DNA of 51,333 bases from an uncultured beta proteobacterium (GTDB taxonomy: Bacteria > Pseudomonadota > Gammaproteobacteria > Burkholderiales > Burkholderiaceae_C). A program made the position numbers and the translations under genes. Numbering within the stretch: the stretch's first letter is position 1; every line of letters starts with the position of its first letter. Positions 7,405 to 15,950 of this stretch are shown here, in pieces. The notes under the pieces are model-generated. The model saw only the letters and a list, made by a program, of their open reading frames with translations, made no database searches and was not told the DNA's origin. The stretch spans positions 1 to 51,333 of the forward strand of contig CAJBBZ010000184.1 in the NCBI GenBank assembly GCA_903951445.1, given 5' to 3'.

Positions 7405-8589
7405 TTATTTCACGCTGGACGCGCTCACATAGCCCGAGACGACTTTCCACTTGCCGTCCTGGATTTGGGACAGCCGCGAAGCATCACTTCCCAGGCGCTT
7501 GGTCGCGCTGTAGGTGGCCTTTGCGCCACCGAACATATCGGGCTCAATCACTATGGTGTCCATGGCCTTGATAAAGGAATCGGTGGTCAGATTTTTACCC
7601 GCCTTGGCAGCGGCTGCAGCAAAGCTGTTGATGATGATGTAGCCATAGACCGAGAACACCGTGGGGTCCTCGTTGAACATGGTTTTGTACTTATTGGCCC
7701 AAAAGCGAATGGGTTGAGAGGCTTCATCCAAATAAGGGTTTTGCACCGTCATGGTGGCATAAAGCCCGTCCATGGCCTTACCGCCGATTTTGTGGATCAG
7801 GTCGGTGTAGGCGGCGCTGGTTCCAACAAAGGCGGGGTTGAAGCCCAATTTACGCGCGGTACCGATGGCGCCAATGGTCTCACGAATGATGGTTCCCAGA
7901 ACGACCAAATCGCAGCCGCTGGCCTGTAATTTGGAAATCTGAGAGGAAAAATCCGTGGCGCCGCGCTTGTAGCTGGTCTTTTCGACGAACTCCATGTTCA
8001 TGGATTTCAGGCCCGCCTCTGCGCCCCGTAGTACCTCCAAGCCGAAATCATCGTCTTGGTACATGGTGCAAACCTTCTTCGCACCCTTTTCCTTGATCAA
8101 GGAAGGAAGCGTGATGCGCATCTGGTCGTAGTAGGTGGCGGCAAAAGAATACTTCAGGCGATCCAGCGGTTCATACATTTCGCGCGCGGCGGTGATGGGG
8201 AAAAAGTTCACCACATTTTTTTCGAATTGCACGGGCATCGCGGCCATATTTTGTGCGGTCCCGATATGACCCGCCATGATAAAAATCTTGTCCTGGTTTA
8301 CCAGCTTTTGCGCTGCCAACAAGGCTTTTTTAGGGTCGTAGCCGTTGTCTTCAACCAGCAATTTGAGTTTGCGGCCATTGACGCCGCCTTGCTCATTGAT
8401 TTCGGCGACAGCCAATTGCATCCCAGAGCGGGCCTGCTTGCCAAACCCGGCCAGGGGGCCGGACAAGTCCTGAATCGTGCCAATCACAATTTCATCTTTG
8501 CTCACGCCTTGCTGCTGGGCCTGGGCACCCAGGGTCAGCATAGCGGCCAATGCGAACACGGATTTCTTTAACAAATTAGTTACTGTCAT
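7405..8589 (-). CDS. LivK-type ABC substrate-binding protein (paralogue 1)
   Basis: This periplasmic binding protein belongs to the type 1 (leucine/branched-chain amino acid, Peripla_BP_6) family. The start at 8589 gives 394 residues and is preceded by a GGAG box 7-8 nt upstream; the longer frame back to 8685 has no such site and would bury the signal peptide. The signal peptide is MTVTNLLKKSVFALAAMLTL with cleavage near AQAQ. The mature part starts GVSKDEIVIGTIQDLSGPLA, and further motifs are GHIGTAQNMAA and YQDDDFGLEVL. It is closely related to the next gene, with most motifs identical, so the pair is a tandem duplication. It ends the minus-strand liv block and has its own terminator. The ligand may be a carboxylate rather than an amino acid, given the linked acyl-CoA ligase. 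Confidence 0.9.
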   Translation of the reverse strand: MTVTNLLKKSVFALAAMLTLGAQAQQQGVSKDEIVIGTIQDLSGPLAGFGKQARSGMQLAVAEINEQGGVNGRKLKLLVEDNGYDPKKALLAAQKLVNQDKIFIMAGHIGTAQNMAAMPVQFEKNVVNFFPITAAREMYEPLDRLKYSFAATYYDQMRITLPSLIKEKGAKKVCTMYQDDDFGLEVLRGAEAGLKSMNMEFVEKTSYKRGATDFSSQISKLQASGCDLVVLGTIIRETIGAIGTARKLGFNPAFVGTSAAYTDLIHKIGGKAMDGLYATMTVQNPYLDEASQPIRFWANKYKTMFNEDPTVFSVYGYIIINSFAAAAAKAGKNLTTDSFIKAMDTIVIEPDMFGGAKATYSATKRLGSDASRLSQIQDGKWKVVSGYVSASSVK

Positions 8590-8657
8590 AGTGGTCTCCA
8601 AAAAAATAAATGTAGATACCTTCGCCCTTGCGTGGCGCAGGTAGCCCTGGGCCGGGA

Positions 8658-9833
8658 TTACTTCACTTCCATCAGTACACGCCACTTACCGTCCTGGATT
8701 TGAGACAGCTTGGCCGCCTCGCTACCCAGGCGCTTGGTGTTGGTATAGGTCAAAGCTGGGGTGCCGAAAAAGTCCGCCGGAATCGTCATGCTGTTCATCG
8801 CCTTGACAAAGCTGGCGCTGGTGAGATTGGGGCCAGCTTTTTGCGCCGCCTGGATGAAGATGTCGATCATGATGTAACCGTAGGCCGAAAACACCGTCGG
8901 GTCTTCATTGAACTTGGTTTTGTACTTATTGGCCCAAAAACGAATGGGCTGTGAAGCCTCGTCCAGGTAAGGGTTTTGCACCACGTTGGTGGCATAAATA
9001 CCGTCCATGGCTTTGCCACCGAGTTTGTGAATCAGGTCGGTGTAAGCAGCGATTGAAGCTAAGAAAATCGGGTTGAAACCGGTTTTGCGGGACTCGGCCA
9101 CGGTTCCGATGGTCTCGCGAATAATCGTGCCCAACACCACCAGCTCGCAACCCGAGGCTTTCATCTTCGCGACCTGGGTCGAGAAGTCGGTGGAGCCGCG
9201 CTTAAACGAAGTTTTTTCAGTCAATTCTTGGTTCAGGGTTTTGAGGCCGGCCTCAGCGCCACGCAGCACTTCCAAGCCAAACTCGTCGTCCTGGTAAATG
9301 ATGCAGGACTTCTTGACGTTTTTGTCTGCCACCATCTTGGGCAGCACCATACGGATCTGGTCGTAATACGAGCTGAGCAAAGCGTACTTCAGTTCATTGG
9401 GCGCGTCATACATATCGCGTGACGCAGTCAGGGGCATGAAGTTGACGATTTGTTTTTCAAACTGGATCGGCATGGCCGCATTGTTTTGCGCAGTGCCCAG
9501 ATGTCCGGCCATGATAAAAATTTTGTCTTGGTTCACCAGTTTTTGCGCTGCCAGCACAGCACGTTTGGGGTCATAACCCGAGTCTTCCACCAGCAGCTTG
9601 AGTTTGCGACCGTGGATGGCGCCTTGCTCATTGAGTTCGTCGATACGCAACTGCATACCGCTGCGCGATTGCTTGCCATAGCCCGCCAGCGGGCCGGACA
9701 AATCTTGGATGGTGCCAATAACGATTTCGTTTTTGCTCACGCCCTGTTGCTCGGCAGCAAGCGCTGGTGCTGCGGCGCACCACGCGATAAGCGCAAGCGC
9801 CAGGCCGGTAAAGGGAAACAATGTTTTCTTCAT
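8658..9833 (-). CDS. LivK-type ABC substrate-binding protein (paralogue 2)
   Basis: This is a 391-residue periplasmic binding protein with the signal peptide MKKTLFPFTGLALALIAW (cleavage after APALA) and an AGGAG ribosome binding site 7-8 nt before the ATG. The mature start is EQQGVSKNEIVIGTIQDL. GHLGTAQNNAA, YQDDEFGLEVLRGAEAGL and YLDEASQPIRFWANKYKT are shared almost verbatim with the downstream paralogue. Divergence is concentrated in the hinge and ligand-cleft segments, so the two may bind different but related ligands for the same LivHMGF permease. The gap to paralogue 1 is 68 bp and to the ligase 51 bp, so they probably form one transcript. Confidence 0.9.
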   Translation of the reverse strand: MKKTLFPFTGLALALIAWCAAAPALAAEQQGVSKNEIVIGTIQDLSGPLAGYGKQSRSGMQLRIDELNEQGAIHGRKLKLLVEDSGYDPKRAVLAAQKLVNQDKIFIMAGHLGTAQNNAAMPIQFEKQIVNFMPLTASRDMYDAPNELKYALLSSYYDQIRMVLPKMVADKNVKKSCIIYQDDEFGLEVLRGAEAGLKTLNQELTEKTSFKRGSTDFSTQVAKMKASGCELVVLGTIIRETIGTVAESRKTGFNPIFLASIAAYTDLIHKLGGKAMDGIYATNVVQNPYLDEASQPIRFWANKYKTKFNEDPTVFSAYGYIMIDIFIQAAQKAGPNLTSASFVKAMNSMTIPADFFGTPALTYTNTKRLGSEAAKLSQIQDGKWRVLMEVK

Positions 9834-9884
9834 GCTGGGTCTCCTAAAAATAATTATTACGCAGTGCTGCCGTGCCCGGCGGGC

Positions 9885-11741
9885 TCAGCCATACATAGCC
9901 TCAATATTAGCGTTGTATTTCTTTTCCACCAATTTGCGCTTGAGCTTCATGGTGGGGGTAAGTTCTTCGTCTTCCGCGCTGAGCTGCGTATCGAGCAGGA
10001 AGAATTTCTTGATTTGCTCAACCCGCGCGAACTTTTTGTTCACCCGGTCTATCTCGGCTTGGATGAGCGCCTGCACTTCGGCCGAGCGCGTCAGGCTGGC
10101 GTAGTTGCTAAACGGCACATCCTGATCCTGGGCGTATTTTTCGACGTTTTCTTGGTCGATCATGATGATGACCGTGAGGTAAGGCCGTTTGTCGCCAATG
10201 ACCACCGCGTCGGTGATGTAGGGCGAGAACTTGAGGTCGTTTTCCAGCTCCGAGGGCGTGATGTTCTTGCCACCGGCGGTAATGATGATGTCCTTCATGC
10301 GGTCGGTGATGCGGAAATAGCCGTCGCCATCGACCACACCCACGTCGCCGGTATGGAGCCAGCCGTCTGCATCGATGGTCTCTGCGGTTTTCTCCGGCTG
10401 GTTCAGGTAACCGGCAAACACGTTTTTCCCGCGTACCAAAATTTCGCTGGTCTGCGGGTCCAGGCGCACTTCGTTGTAGCCAGCGGCCGGGCCGATAGAT
10501 CCAGGACGGATACGGGTGGCCGGCACGCCGGTGGCGGCGCCGCAGGTCTCGGTCATGCCCCAGACTTCCAACATGGGCACGCCCAAGGACAAAAACCAGC
10601 GCACCAGATCGGGCGATATGGGCGCCGCGCCAGTGACCAGGTATTTGGAACGGTGAATACCTATGGTTTTGCGCACATTGTTGAGTGCCAGCCATTGGGC
10701 CAGCACAAATTGCAGCTTCAGCCAGGCATCAACCGGTTGACCGGCCAGCACTTTGTCCGCAATACGGCCACCGACACCAATACCCCAGGCATAGACGGCC
10801 TGCTGCACAAAACCGGCTTCTTTGAGCGTGATCATCACGCCGGAGTAAAACTTTTCCCATACGCGGGGCACGGCGGTAAATACGGTGGGCGCAATTTCAC
10901 GCACATTTTCAGGAATGGTTTCCGGGTTTTCCACGAAGTTGAGTTTGGAGCCGGTGTAGAGCGAGAAATACTCGCCGCCCATGCGCTCGGCGATATGGCA
11001 CAGGGGCAAAAAGCACATGCGCTCATCGTCCATGGTCTGTGCGACCAGGGTGTTGTAGCCGTGGACGGTAAACACCAGTCCCTTGTGCAAATGCATGGCA
11101 CCCTTGGGCTTGCCGGTGGTGCCCGAGGTATAGACCAAGATAGCCAGGTCTTGCGGCTGGCTCTGGGCGGCGCGCTCGCGCACCGCTTGTGGGTGCGCGG
11201 CCAGGTGCTCGCGCCCCAGAGCCCGCAAAGCATCCAGGCTGATAACGCCCGGGTCTTTGAGGGTGCGCAGACCCTCCATGTCGAAAACCACAATTTTGCG
11301 TAGCAGCGGCAACTGGGCGCGCACCTCCAAGGCCTTGTCCAGTTGCTCGTCGTCTTCGACAAACAAGATCGTGGTGCGCGAATCTTCGCTGAGGTATTGC
11401 ACCTGGCTGCTGGCGTCGGTAGGGTAAATGCCGTTGGACACGCCACAGGCCGACAGCACCGCCAGATCGGCCCAGACCCACTCGACCACGGTGTTGGACA
11501 AGATGGAAGCGCACTCGCCTTTGTCAAAACCCAGGCTGAGCAAACCGGCACAAATTTCTTCCACGGCGGTGGCGGTCTGGTTCCAGGTCCAGCTACGCCA
11601 CAAGCCCAGGTGTTTTTGGCGCATCCAAACTGCAGGGCCGCGCTTGGCGACGGCGTTCCAAAACATGGCAGTAATCGTGTCGCCTTCCAGCACCACGCGG
11701 TTTTCCGGCTGGATATGGCCCAAATCCCATAAGCGGCTCAT
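9885..11741 (-). CDS. AMP-forming long-chain acyl-CoA synthetase (FadD15-like)
   Basis: This adenylate-forming enzyme activates a carboxylic acid to its CoA thioester. The start at 11741 (618 residues) is preceded by GGGAGG 7 nt upstream. The ATP-binding P-loop TSGTTGKPKGA is at about residues 205-215, the family motif EVWGMTETCGAATG follows, and the C-terminal subdomain has RGKNVFAGY, the hinge DGYFRITDRMKD and the catalytic-lysine region ITAGGKNITPSELE. The family is the long-chain (FadD15/bubblegum) type. It lies between livF and the two livK paralogues on the same strand. This conserved Burkholderiales arrangement suggests that the transported solute is an acid activated on entry (inference). 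Confidence 0.9.
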   Translation of the reverse strand: MSRLWDLGHIQPENRVVLEGDTITAMFWNAVAKRGPAVWMRQKHLGLWRSWTWNQTATAVEEICAGLLSLGFDKGECASILSNTVVEWVWADLAVLSACGVSNGIYPTDASSQVQYLSEDSRTTILFVEDDEQLDKALEVRAQLPLLRKIVVFDMEGLRTLKDPGVISLDALRALGREHLAAHPQAVRERAAQSQPQDLAILVYTSGTTGKPKGAMHLHKGLVFTVHGYNTLVAQTMDDERMCFLPLCHIAERMGGEYFSLYTGSKLNFVENPETIPENVREIAPTVFTAVPRVWEKFYSGVMITLKEAGFVQQAVYAWGIGVGGRIADKVLAGQPVDAWLKLQFVLAQWLALNNVRKTIGIHRSKYLVTGAAPISPDLVRWFLSLGVPMLEVWGMTETCGAATGVPATRIRPGSIGPAAGYNEVRLDPQTSEILVRGKNVFAGYLNQPEKTAETIDADGWLHTGDVGVVDGDGYFRITDRMKDIIITAGGKNITPSELENDLKFSPYITDAVVIGDKRPYLTVIIMIDQENVEKYAQDQDVPFSNYASLTRSAEVQALIQAEIDRVNKKFARVEQIKKFFLLDTQLSAEDEELTPTMKLKRKLVEKKYNANIEAMYG

Positions 11742-11811
11742 AAGCAGCCTCCCACGCACAGCTGCGCAGCCCGCAAGCCACAAAACGTTGAAATAGCAGC
11801 GCTAGGCATCA

Positions 11812-12609
11812 TCATCTCCAGGTCTTTTTCTTTTTCCAGCGCCGCTCGTCACGCACGCCTTCTTCTTTGAGTCCGAGGTAGAACTCCTTGATATCTTCCT
11901 TTTCGCGCAGGCGGGCGCAGGTGTCTTCCATGACGATGCGTCCGTTTTCCAGCACATAACCGTAGTCCGAGGCGTTAAGCGCCATATTGGCGTTTTGCTC
12001 GACCAGCAAAATCGTGGTGCCGCGTTCGCGGTTGATGCGCACCACGATTTCAAAAATCTCTTTGGTCAGTTTGGGCGACAGGCCCAGGCTAGGCTCGTCT
12101 AGCAACATCAAATCCGGGTTGGCCATGAGCGCGCGCGAGATCGCCAGCATCTGCTGCTGCCCGCCTGATAGCAAACCTGCATCTTGCAAGCGGCGCTCTT
12201 TGAGAATCGGGAAGTAGGTGTACACCGTCTCCATGTCGCGCGCCACCTGGTCGCTATCGCTGCGGGTATAGGCGCCCATCAGCAAGTTGTCATGCACGCT
12301 GAGCAGCGGGAACACCTCGCGGCCTTCGGGCACATGGCTTAGGCCTTGCTGCACGATGTGTGAGGGGTCTTGGGCGGTAATGTCCTGGCCCTTGAATTCG
12401 ATGGAGCCCTTGCGCGGATCGATGATGCCCGAAATGGTTTTGAGAATCGTGGTTTTGCCCGCGCCGTTAGAGCCCAGCACCGCGCCGATTTCGCCACGCC
12501 GCACTTGCAGGCTGATGCCGCGAATGGCTTTGATCGGACCGTAAGCGCTCTCGACGTTGAGCAGCTTGAGTACCGGCAAATCGCTGACCGGGGGTGGGGT
12601 GTTGCTCAT
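11812..12609 (-). CDS. livF: LivF-type ABC transporter ATPase
   Basis: This is one of the two cytoplasmic ATPases of a branched-chain-amino-acid-type importer, 265 residues long. The Walker A GSNGAGKTT is near residue 46, the Q-loop region carries HVPEGREVFP, the signature is LSGGQQQM, the Walker B is LMLLDEPSLGLSP, and the switch histidine is replaced by Gln in LLVEQN, as is usual for LivF. The C-terminus (KEEGVRDERRWKKKKTWR) is a basic extension beyond the usual 235-240 residues. The start overlaps the livG stop by 4 bp (ATGA), indicating translational coupling. Confidence 0.94.
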   Translation of the reverse strand: MSNTPPPVSDLPVLKLLNVESAYGPIKAIRGISLQVRRGEIGAVLGSNGAGKTTILKTISGIIDPRKGSIEFKGQDITAQDPSHIVQQGLSHVPEGREVFPLLSVHDNLLMGAYTRSDSDQVARDMETVYTYFPILKERRLQDAGLLSGGQQQMLAISRALMANPDLMLLDEPSLGLSPKLTKEIFEIVVRINRERGTTILLVEQNANMALNASDYGYVLENGRIVMEDTCARLREKEDIKEFYLGLKEEGVRDERRWKKKKTWR

Positions 12610-13433
12610 ACGCCTACTCCCGTGGCCGATTCGCGCCGTAAGGACGATACATCGTCCAAGGTGCCCAGATAGGCCTCAATGACACCGGCATCACTTTGCA
12701 CTTCACGCGGCGTACCCATGGCCAGCACTTCGCCCTGGTTCATGGCCAACACCCGGTCGGACACTTTAGACACCAGGCTCATGTCGTGCTCCACCATCAG
12801 CACGGTAATGCCCAGTTCGTGCTGAATGTCCTGAATCCAGAAGGCCATGTCGTCAGTCTCTTCTACGTTGAGGCCGGATGAGGGCTCGTCCAGCAACAAA
12901 AGCGAAGGCTCGGTACACAAAGCGCGCGCCACTTCCACCACTTTGCGCACGCCATAGGGCAAGCCGGCGACAAAGGTATCGCGGTAATGTTGAAGGTTGA
13001 GAAAGTCGATTACCTCTTCGGCTTTTTCACGCGAGCGCAATTCTTCTTCGCGCGTGGCGGCAGTAAAAAACATGTCCTGCCATACATTGGTTTTTCGGTG
13101 GGTGTGCCGCCCGATCAGCAAGTTATGTAGCACCGAGGCATGCTCAAACAATTCGATGTTTTGAAAAGTCCGTGCAATGCCTAGCGCCGCCACATCTTGC
13201 GGGGCTTGGTCGGTGAGCTTGACCATACCCTTGGGGCCCACAAAATCGATGCTGCCTGCGGTCGGCGTGTAAATCCGGCTGATCAGGTTAAACACGGTGG
13301 TCTTGCCCGCGCCATTGGGGCCGATCAGGGTGAAGACCTCACCTTTTTTGACGTCAAAGCTGACCTGGTTGACCGCCAGCAGTCCGCCAAAGCGCACGCT
13401 CAATTCCTTGGCTGATAAAAGAAAGTCCGTCAT
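12606..13433 (-). CDS. livG: LivG-type ABC transporter ATPase
   Basis: This is the second ATPase of the importer, 275 residues. The Walker A is GPNGAGKTT (near residue 38), with the family hallmark FNLISRIYTPTAGSI, the ARTFQNIELF segment, a Walker B LLLLDEPSSGLN and the switch MVEHDMSLV. The degenerate signature region (LPYGVRKVVEVARAL) is typical of LivG. It overlaps livM by 4 bp at its start and livF by 4 bp at its end, so it is tightly coupled to both. Confidence 0.94.
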   Translation of the reverse strand: MTDFLLSAKELSVRFGGLLAVNQVSFDVKKGEVFTLIGPNGAGKTTVFNLISRIYTPTAGSIDFVGPKGMVKLTDQAPQDVAALGIARTFQNIELFEHASVLHNLLIGRHTHRKTNVWQDMFFTAATREEELRSREKAEEVIDFLNLQHYRDTFVAGLPYGVRKVVEVARALCTEPSLLLLDEPSSGLNVEETDDMAFWIQDIQHELGITVLMVEHDMSLVSKVSDRVLAMNQGEVLAMGTPREVQSDAGVIEAYLGTLDDVSSLRRESATGVGV

Positions 13434-14512
13434 TTCAGGCGATCCGATTTCTGGAAAGATTTCTGCCGCTTGAACATGCCTTTGCGGTAGAACGGGAAGA
13501 CTTCAAAATAGGTGCGCACCTTGAGCCAGCGTCCATACAAACCCATGGGCTCGAACAGCACAAAGGCAATCAGCACCGCGCCATAGACCACGCCTTGCAA
13601 GCCCGGCGCCTGCCCGACGACTGCGGGCAAATAGTCCTTGAACATGGCAATGAGCTGCGGCATGGTAATTAAGAATATGGCACCCAAAAACGCACCATGT
13701 ACCGAGCCTAAACCGCCAATCACTATCATCAAGAGCAAGTCAATCGATTGCAAGATGTTGAATTGGTCGGGCGAAATGAATTGCAATTTATGCGCGTACA
13801 AAGCTCCGGCCACACCGGCCAGCGCTGCTGAGATGGCAAAAGACATGGTTTTGTATTGCGCCAGGTGAATGCCCATGCTCTGCGCGGAGATTTCCGAATC
13901 GCGAATGGCCACAAAAGCCCGGCCCGTAGGCGAACGAAGCAAATTGAGAATACCCAGGGTCGACACCACCGTCAGCAACAGGCACAAGAAATAGAACTGG
14001 ATTTCCGTCTCCAGCACCCAGCCAAAAACATTGGGCTTTTTGAGGTGGATACCGGCATTTCCCCCGGTTACTGACTCCCAGCGTGCCAGCACCTCTTCCA
14101 CAATAAAGCCAAACGCCAGCGTGGCCATACCCAGGTAAATGCCTTTGACTCGCAATGCGGGTAAGCCTACTACCAGCCCCACCGCCGCAGACAAACCAGC
14201 AGCACAGGCCAGGGCGATGGGAAAAGGCACTCCCATATTCGTCAGTACCGCCTGGGTGTAGGCACCCACACCCAAAAAGGCGGCGTGACCCAGAGAAAAC
14301 AAGCCGGTAAAGCCGGCCAAGAGCATGATGCCTAATGCAGCGATGCTGTAAATCAGCACAAAGGTGAGTTGTGCCAGCCAGTACTCGGTAAACAACCAAG
14401 GTGCTGATATCAGCAGCAAGACCAGCGCGCTGTACCAAAAGACATGGCCTTCGTGCTTAGCCAGGCCAATGTCCTGGGCGTATTCGGTTTTGAAAATAAA
14501 ACGCATGTTCAA
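13430..14512 (-). CDS. livM: LivM-type ABC transporter permease
   Basis: This inner-membrane permease has 360 residues and 8-10 predicted membrane segments. The signature block is LAGFTGLFSLGHAAFLGVGAY, and the EAA-like loop is in the VIGGLGSVHGAFLGA region. The C-terminus is basic (VFPFYRKGMFKRQKSF). It overlaps livH and livG by 4 bp at either end, so it belongs to a single operon livH-livM-livG-livF. Confidence 0.93.
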   Translation of the reverse strand: MNMRFIFKTEYAQDIGLAKHEGHVFWYSALVLLLISAPWLFTEYWLAQLTFVLIYSIAALGIMLLAGFTGLFSLGHAAFLGVGAYTQAVLTNMGVPFPIALACAAGLSAAVGLVVGLPALRVKGIYLGMATLAFGFIVEEVLARWESVTGGNAGIHLKKPNVFGWVLETEIQFYFLCLLLTVVSTLGILNLLRSPTGRAFVAIRDSEISAQSMGIHLAQYKTMSFAISAALAGVAGALYAHKLQFISPDQFNILQSIDLLLMIVIGGLGSVHGAFLGAIFLITMPQLIAMFKDYLPAVVGQAPGLQGVVYGAVLIAFVLFEPMGLYGRWLKVRTYFEVFPFYRKGMFKRQKSFQKSDRLK

Positions 14513-15387
14513 ACCTTTTTGCGCAGTTTTTCGCCGAACAAGCCATTGGGCCGCACCATCAGCATCACCAGCACCACGATGTAAGCGGCAGTGTCCTTAA
14601 AGCCGTCAGGCAAATAAAAGCCCGAAAAAGCTTCTACCAAGCCGATAACCAAGCCCCCCACAATCGCGCCGGGCAGGCTACCAAAGCCCCCCACCACCGC
14701 CGCCGGGAAAGCCTTGAGGCCAATAAAGCCCATGTTGGCGTGCACAAAGGTAATGGGTGCGAGCAGTAGCCCGGCAATACTGGCCACCGCCGCTGCCAGC
14801 GCCCAAGCGATGCTGTTGAGGCGCTTGACGGGAATACCCATGTAATACGCCGCCAACTGGTTTTGCGAGGTGGCCTGCATGGCGATACCCAGCTTGCTGT
14901 AGCGAAACAGGGCAAACAACAACAAGCACAAAACGCCGGTGGCGGCGATCACGACCATATGTTCCACGTTCAGAATCAGGCCGCCCAACTTCCAGATTTC
15001 GTCCTTGTAGGGCACGGGCAAGGCCTGGGTTTCGGTGCCGATGTTGGGAATCATGGTGATCAGGCCGCGCGCCACATAGCCAACGCCGATGGTCAGCATC
15101 ACAATGGAAAAGGCCGGCTGCCCCAAAATGGGGCGTATGACCGCCATTTCGATCAGCGCGCCCACCAGGGCCATCGCAATCACCGCCGAGATGATAGAAA
15201 GCCAATAGGGCATGCCCAGCATGGTCATAGCCACCAAGCCGCCAAAAGCACCGAGCATCATCAGCTCGCCCTGGGCAAAGCTGACGGTCTCGGTCGCCTT
15301 GTATATCAGGACAAAACCGAGTGCGATCAGTCCGTAAATGCAGCCCTGCGCCACACCGCTGATCAACAATTGAAAAAACTGCACCAT
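14509..15387 (-). CDS. livH: LivH-type ABC transporter permease, first gene of the liv block
   Basis: This is a 292-residue inner-membrane permease of the LivH family. It begins QLLISGVAQGCIYGLIALGFVLIYKATE, contains VSFAQGELMMLGAF, and ends with the conserved GFGSLPGAIVGGLVIGLVEAF loop and MVRPNGLFGEKLRKKV. A strong AGGAGG box precedes the ATG by 3-5 nt. The 118-bp gap upstream (15388-15505) separates it from the thioesterase gene and should hold the operon promoter; no clear boxes could be assigned. Confidence 0.94.
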   Translation of the reverse strand: MVQFFQLLISGVAQGCIYGLIALGFVLIYKATETVSFAQGELMMLGAFGGLVAMTMLGMPYWLSIISAVIAMALVGALIEMAVIRPILGQPAFSIVMLTIGVGYVARGLITMIPNIGTETQALPVPYKDEIWKLGGLILNVEHMVVIAATGVLCLLLFALFRYSKLGIAMQATSQNQLAAYYMGIPVKRLNSIAWALAAAVASIAGLLLAPITFVHANMGFIGLKAFPAAVVGGFGSLPGAIVGGLVIGLVEAFSGFYLPDGFKDTAAYIVVLVMLMVRPNGLFGEKLRKKV

Positions 15388-15505
15388 GCCTCCTAGGTTG
15401 AACCACCCAAGGTTATATCCCTAGTTTGAAATTTCTTTGATAGGGTTGTTACCGATTCCAATAGCTAAATTGACACCCGACATGTAATTTGCCTCTGACA
15501 AAGCC

Positions 15506-15913
15506 CTAAACCTTGGGGATTTCCCTTGGTTTTCCTGCGTCGTCAATTGCCACATAGGTGACAAGGGCTTCGGTTACCTTGATGTAGCTACCCTGGTTGC
15601 GAAAGCGCTCGGCAAACACTTCTACCTTGACGGTTATGGACGTGCGGCCGATGCGCACCACCTTAGAAAAGAAGGACAAGATGTCGCCCACGCGCACCGG
15701 CTGCTTAAAAATGAACTCATTGACCGCCACCGTCGCCATCCGGCCCTGGGTGTAGCGAGCGGGCAGCACCGAACCAGCCAAATCCACCTGGGCCATCACC
15801 CAGCCGCCAAAAATATCGCCATTGGCATTGCAGTCGCCCGGCATGGGAATCACTTTGAGCACCAACTCTTGGTCGATGGGCAAGGCGGTGGTGGGGGCGG
15901 CAGCGTGGGACAT
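15506..15913 (-). CDS. Acyl-CoA thioesterase, YciA-like hotdog fold
   Basis: This is a 135-residue single-hotdog thioesterase of the BFIT/BACH-YciA type, which hydrolyses acyl-CoA esters in the cytoplasm. Motifs are MPGDCNANGDIFGGWVMAQVD, which holds the conserved N...G/D catalytic region, and AVNEFIFKQPVRVGDI. The ATG at 15913 is preferred to an in-frame GTG two codons upstream because the weak purine stretch (CGAGA) is at a better distance. It is divergent from the ABC exporter, and its location next to a liv/acyl-CoA ligase block fits acyl-CoA turnover, although the 118-bp gap and its own start suggest separate transcription. Confidence 0.88.
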   Translation of the reverse strand: MSHAAAPTTALPIDQELVLKVIPMPGDCNANGDIFGGWVMAQVDLAGSVLPARYTQGRMATVAVNEFIFKQPVRVGDILSFFSKVVRIGRTSITVKVEVFAERFRNQGSYIKVTEALVTYVAIDDAGKPREIPKV

Positions 15914-15950
15914 GGGCACAATCTCGGTTTAACGCTTCGAATTGTCACCC

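Noticed and set aside
9450..11303. A 617-codon plus-strand open frame
   Set aside because: It lies antisense to the acyl-CoA ligase and LivK genes, whose minus-strand frames carry full family motifs. Its translation is His/Gly/Arg-rich with no domain, typical of antisense frames in G+C-rich DNA.
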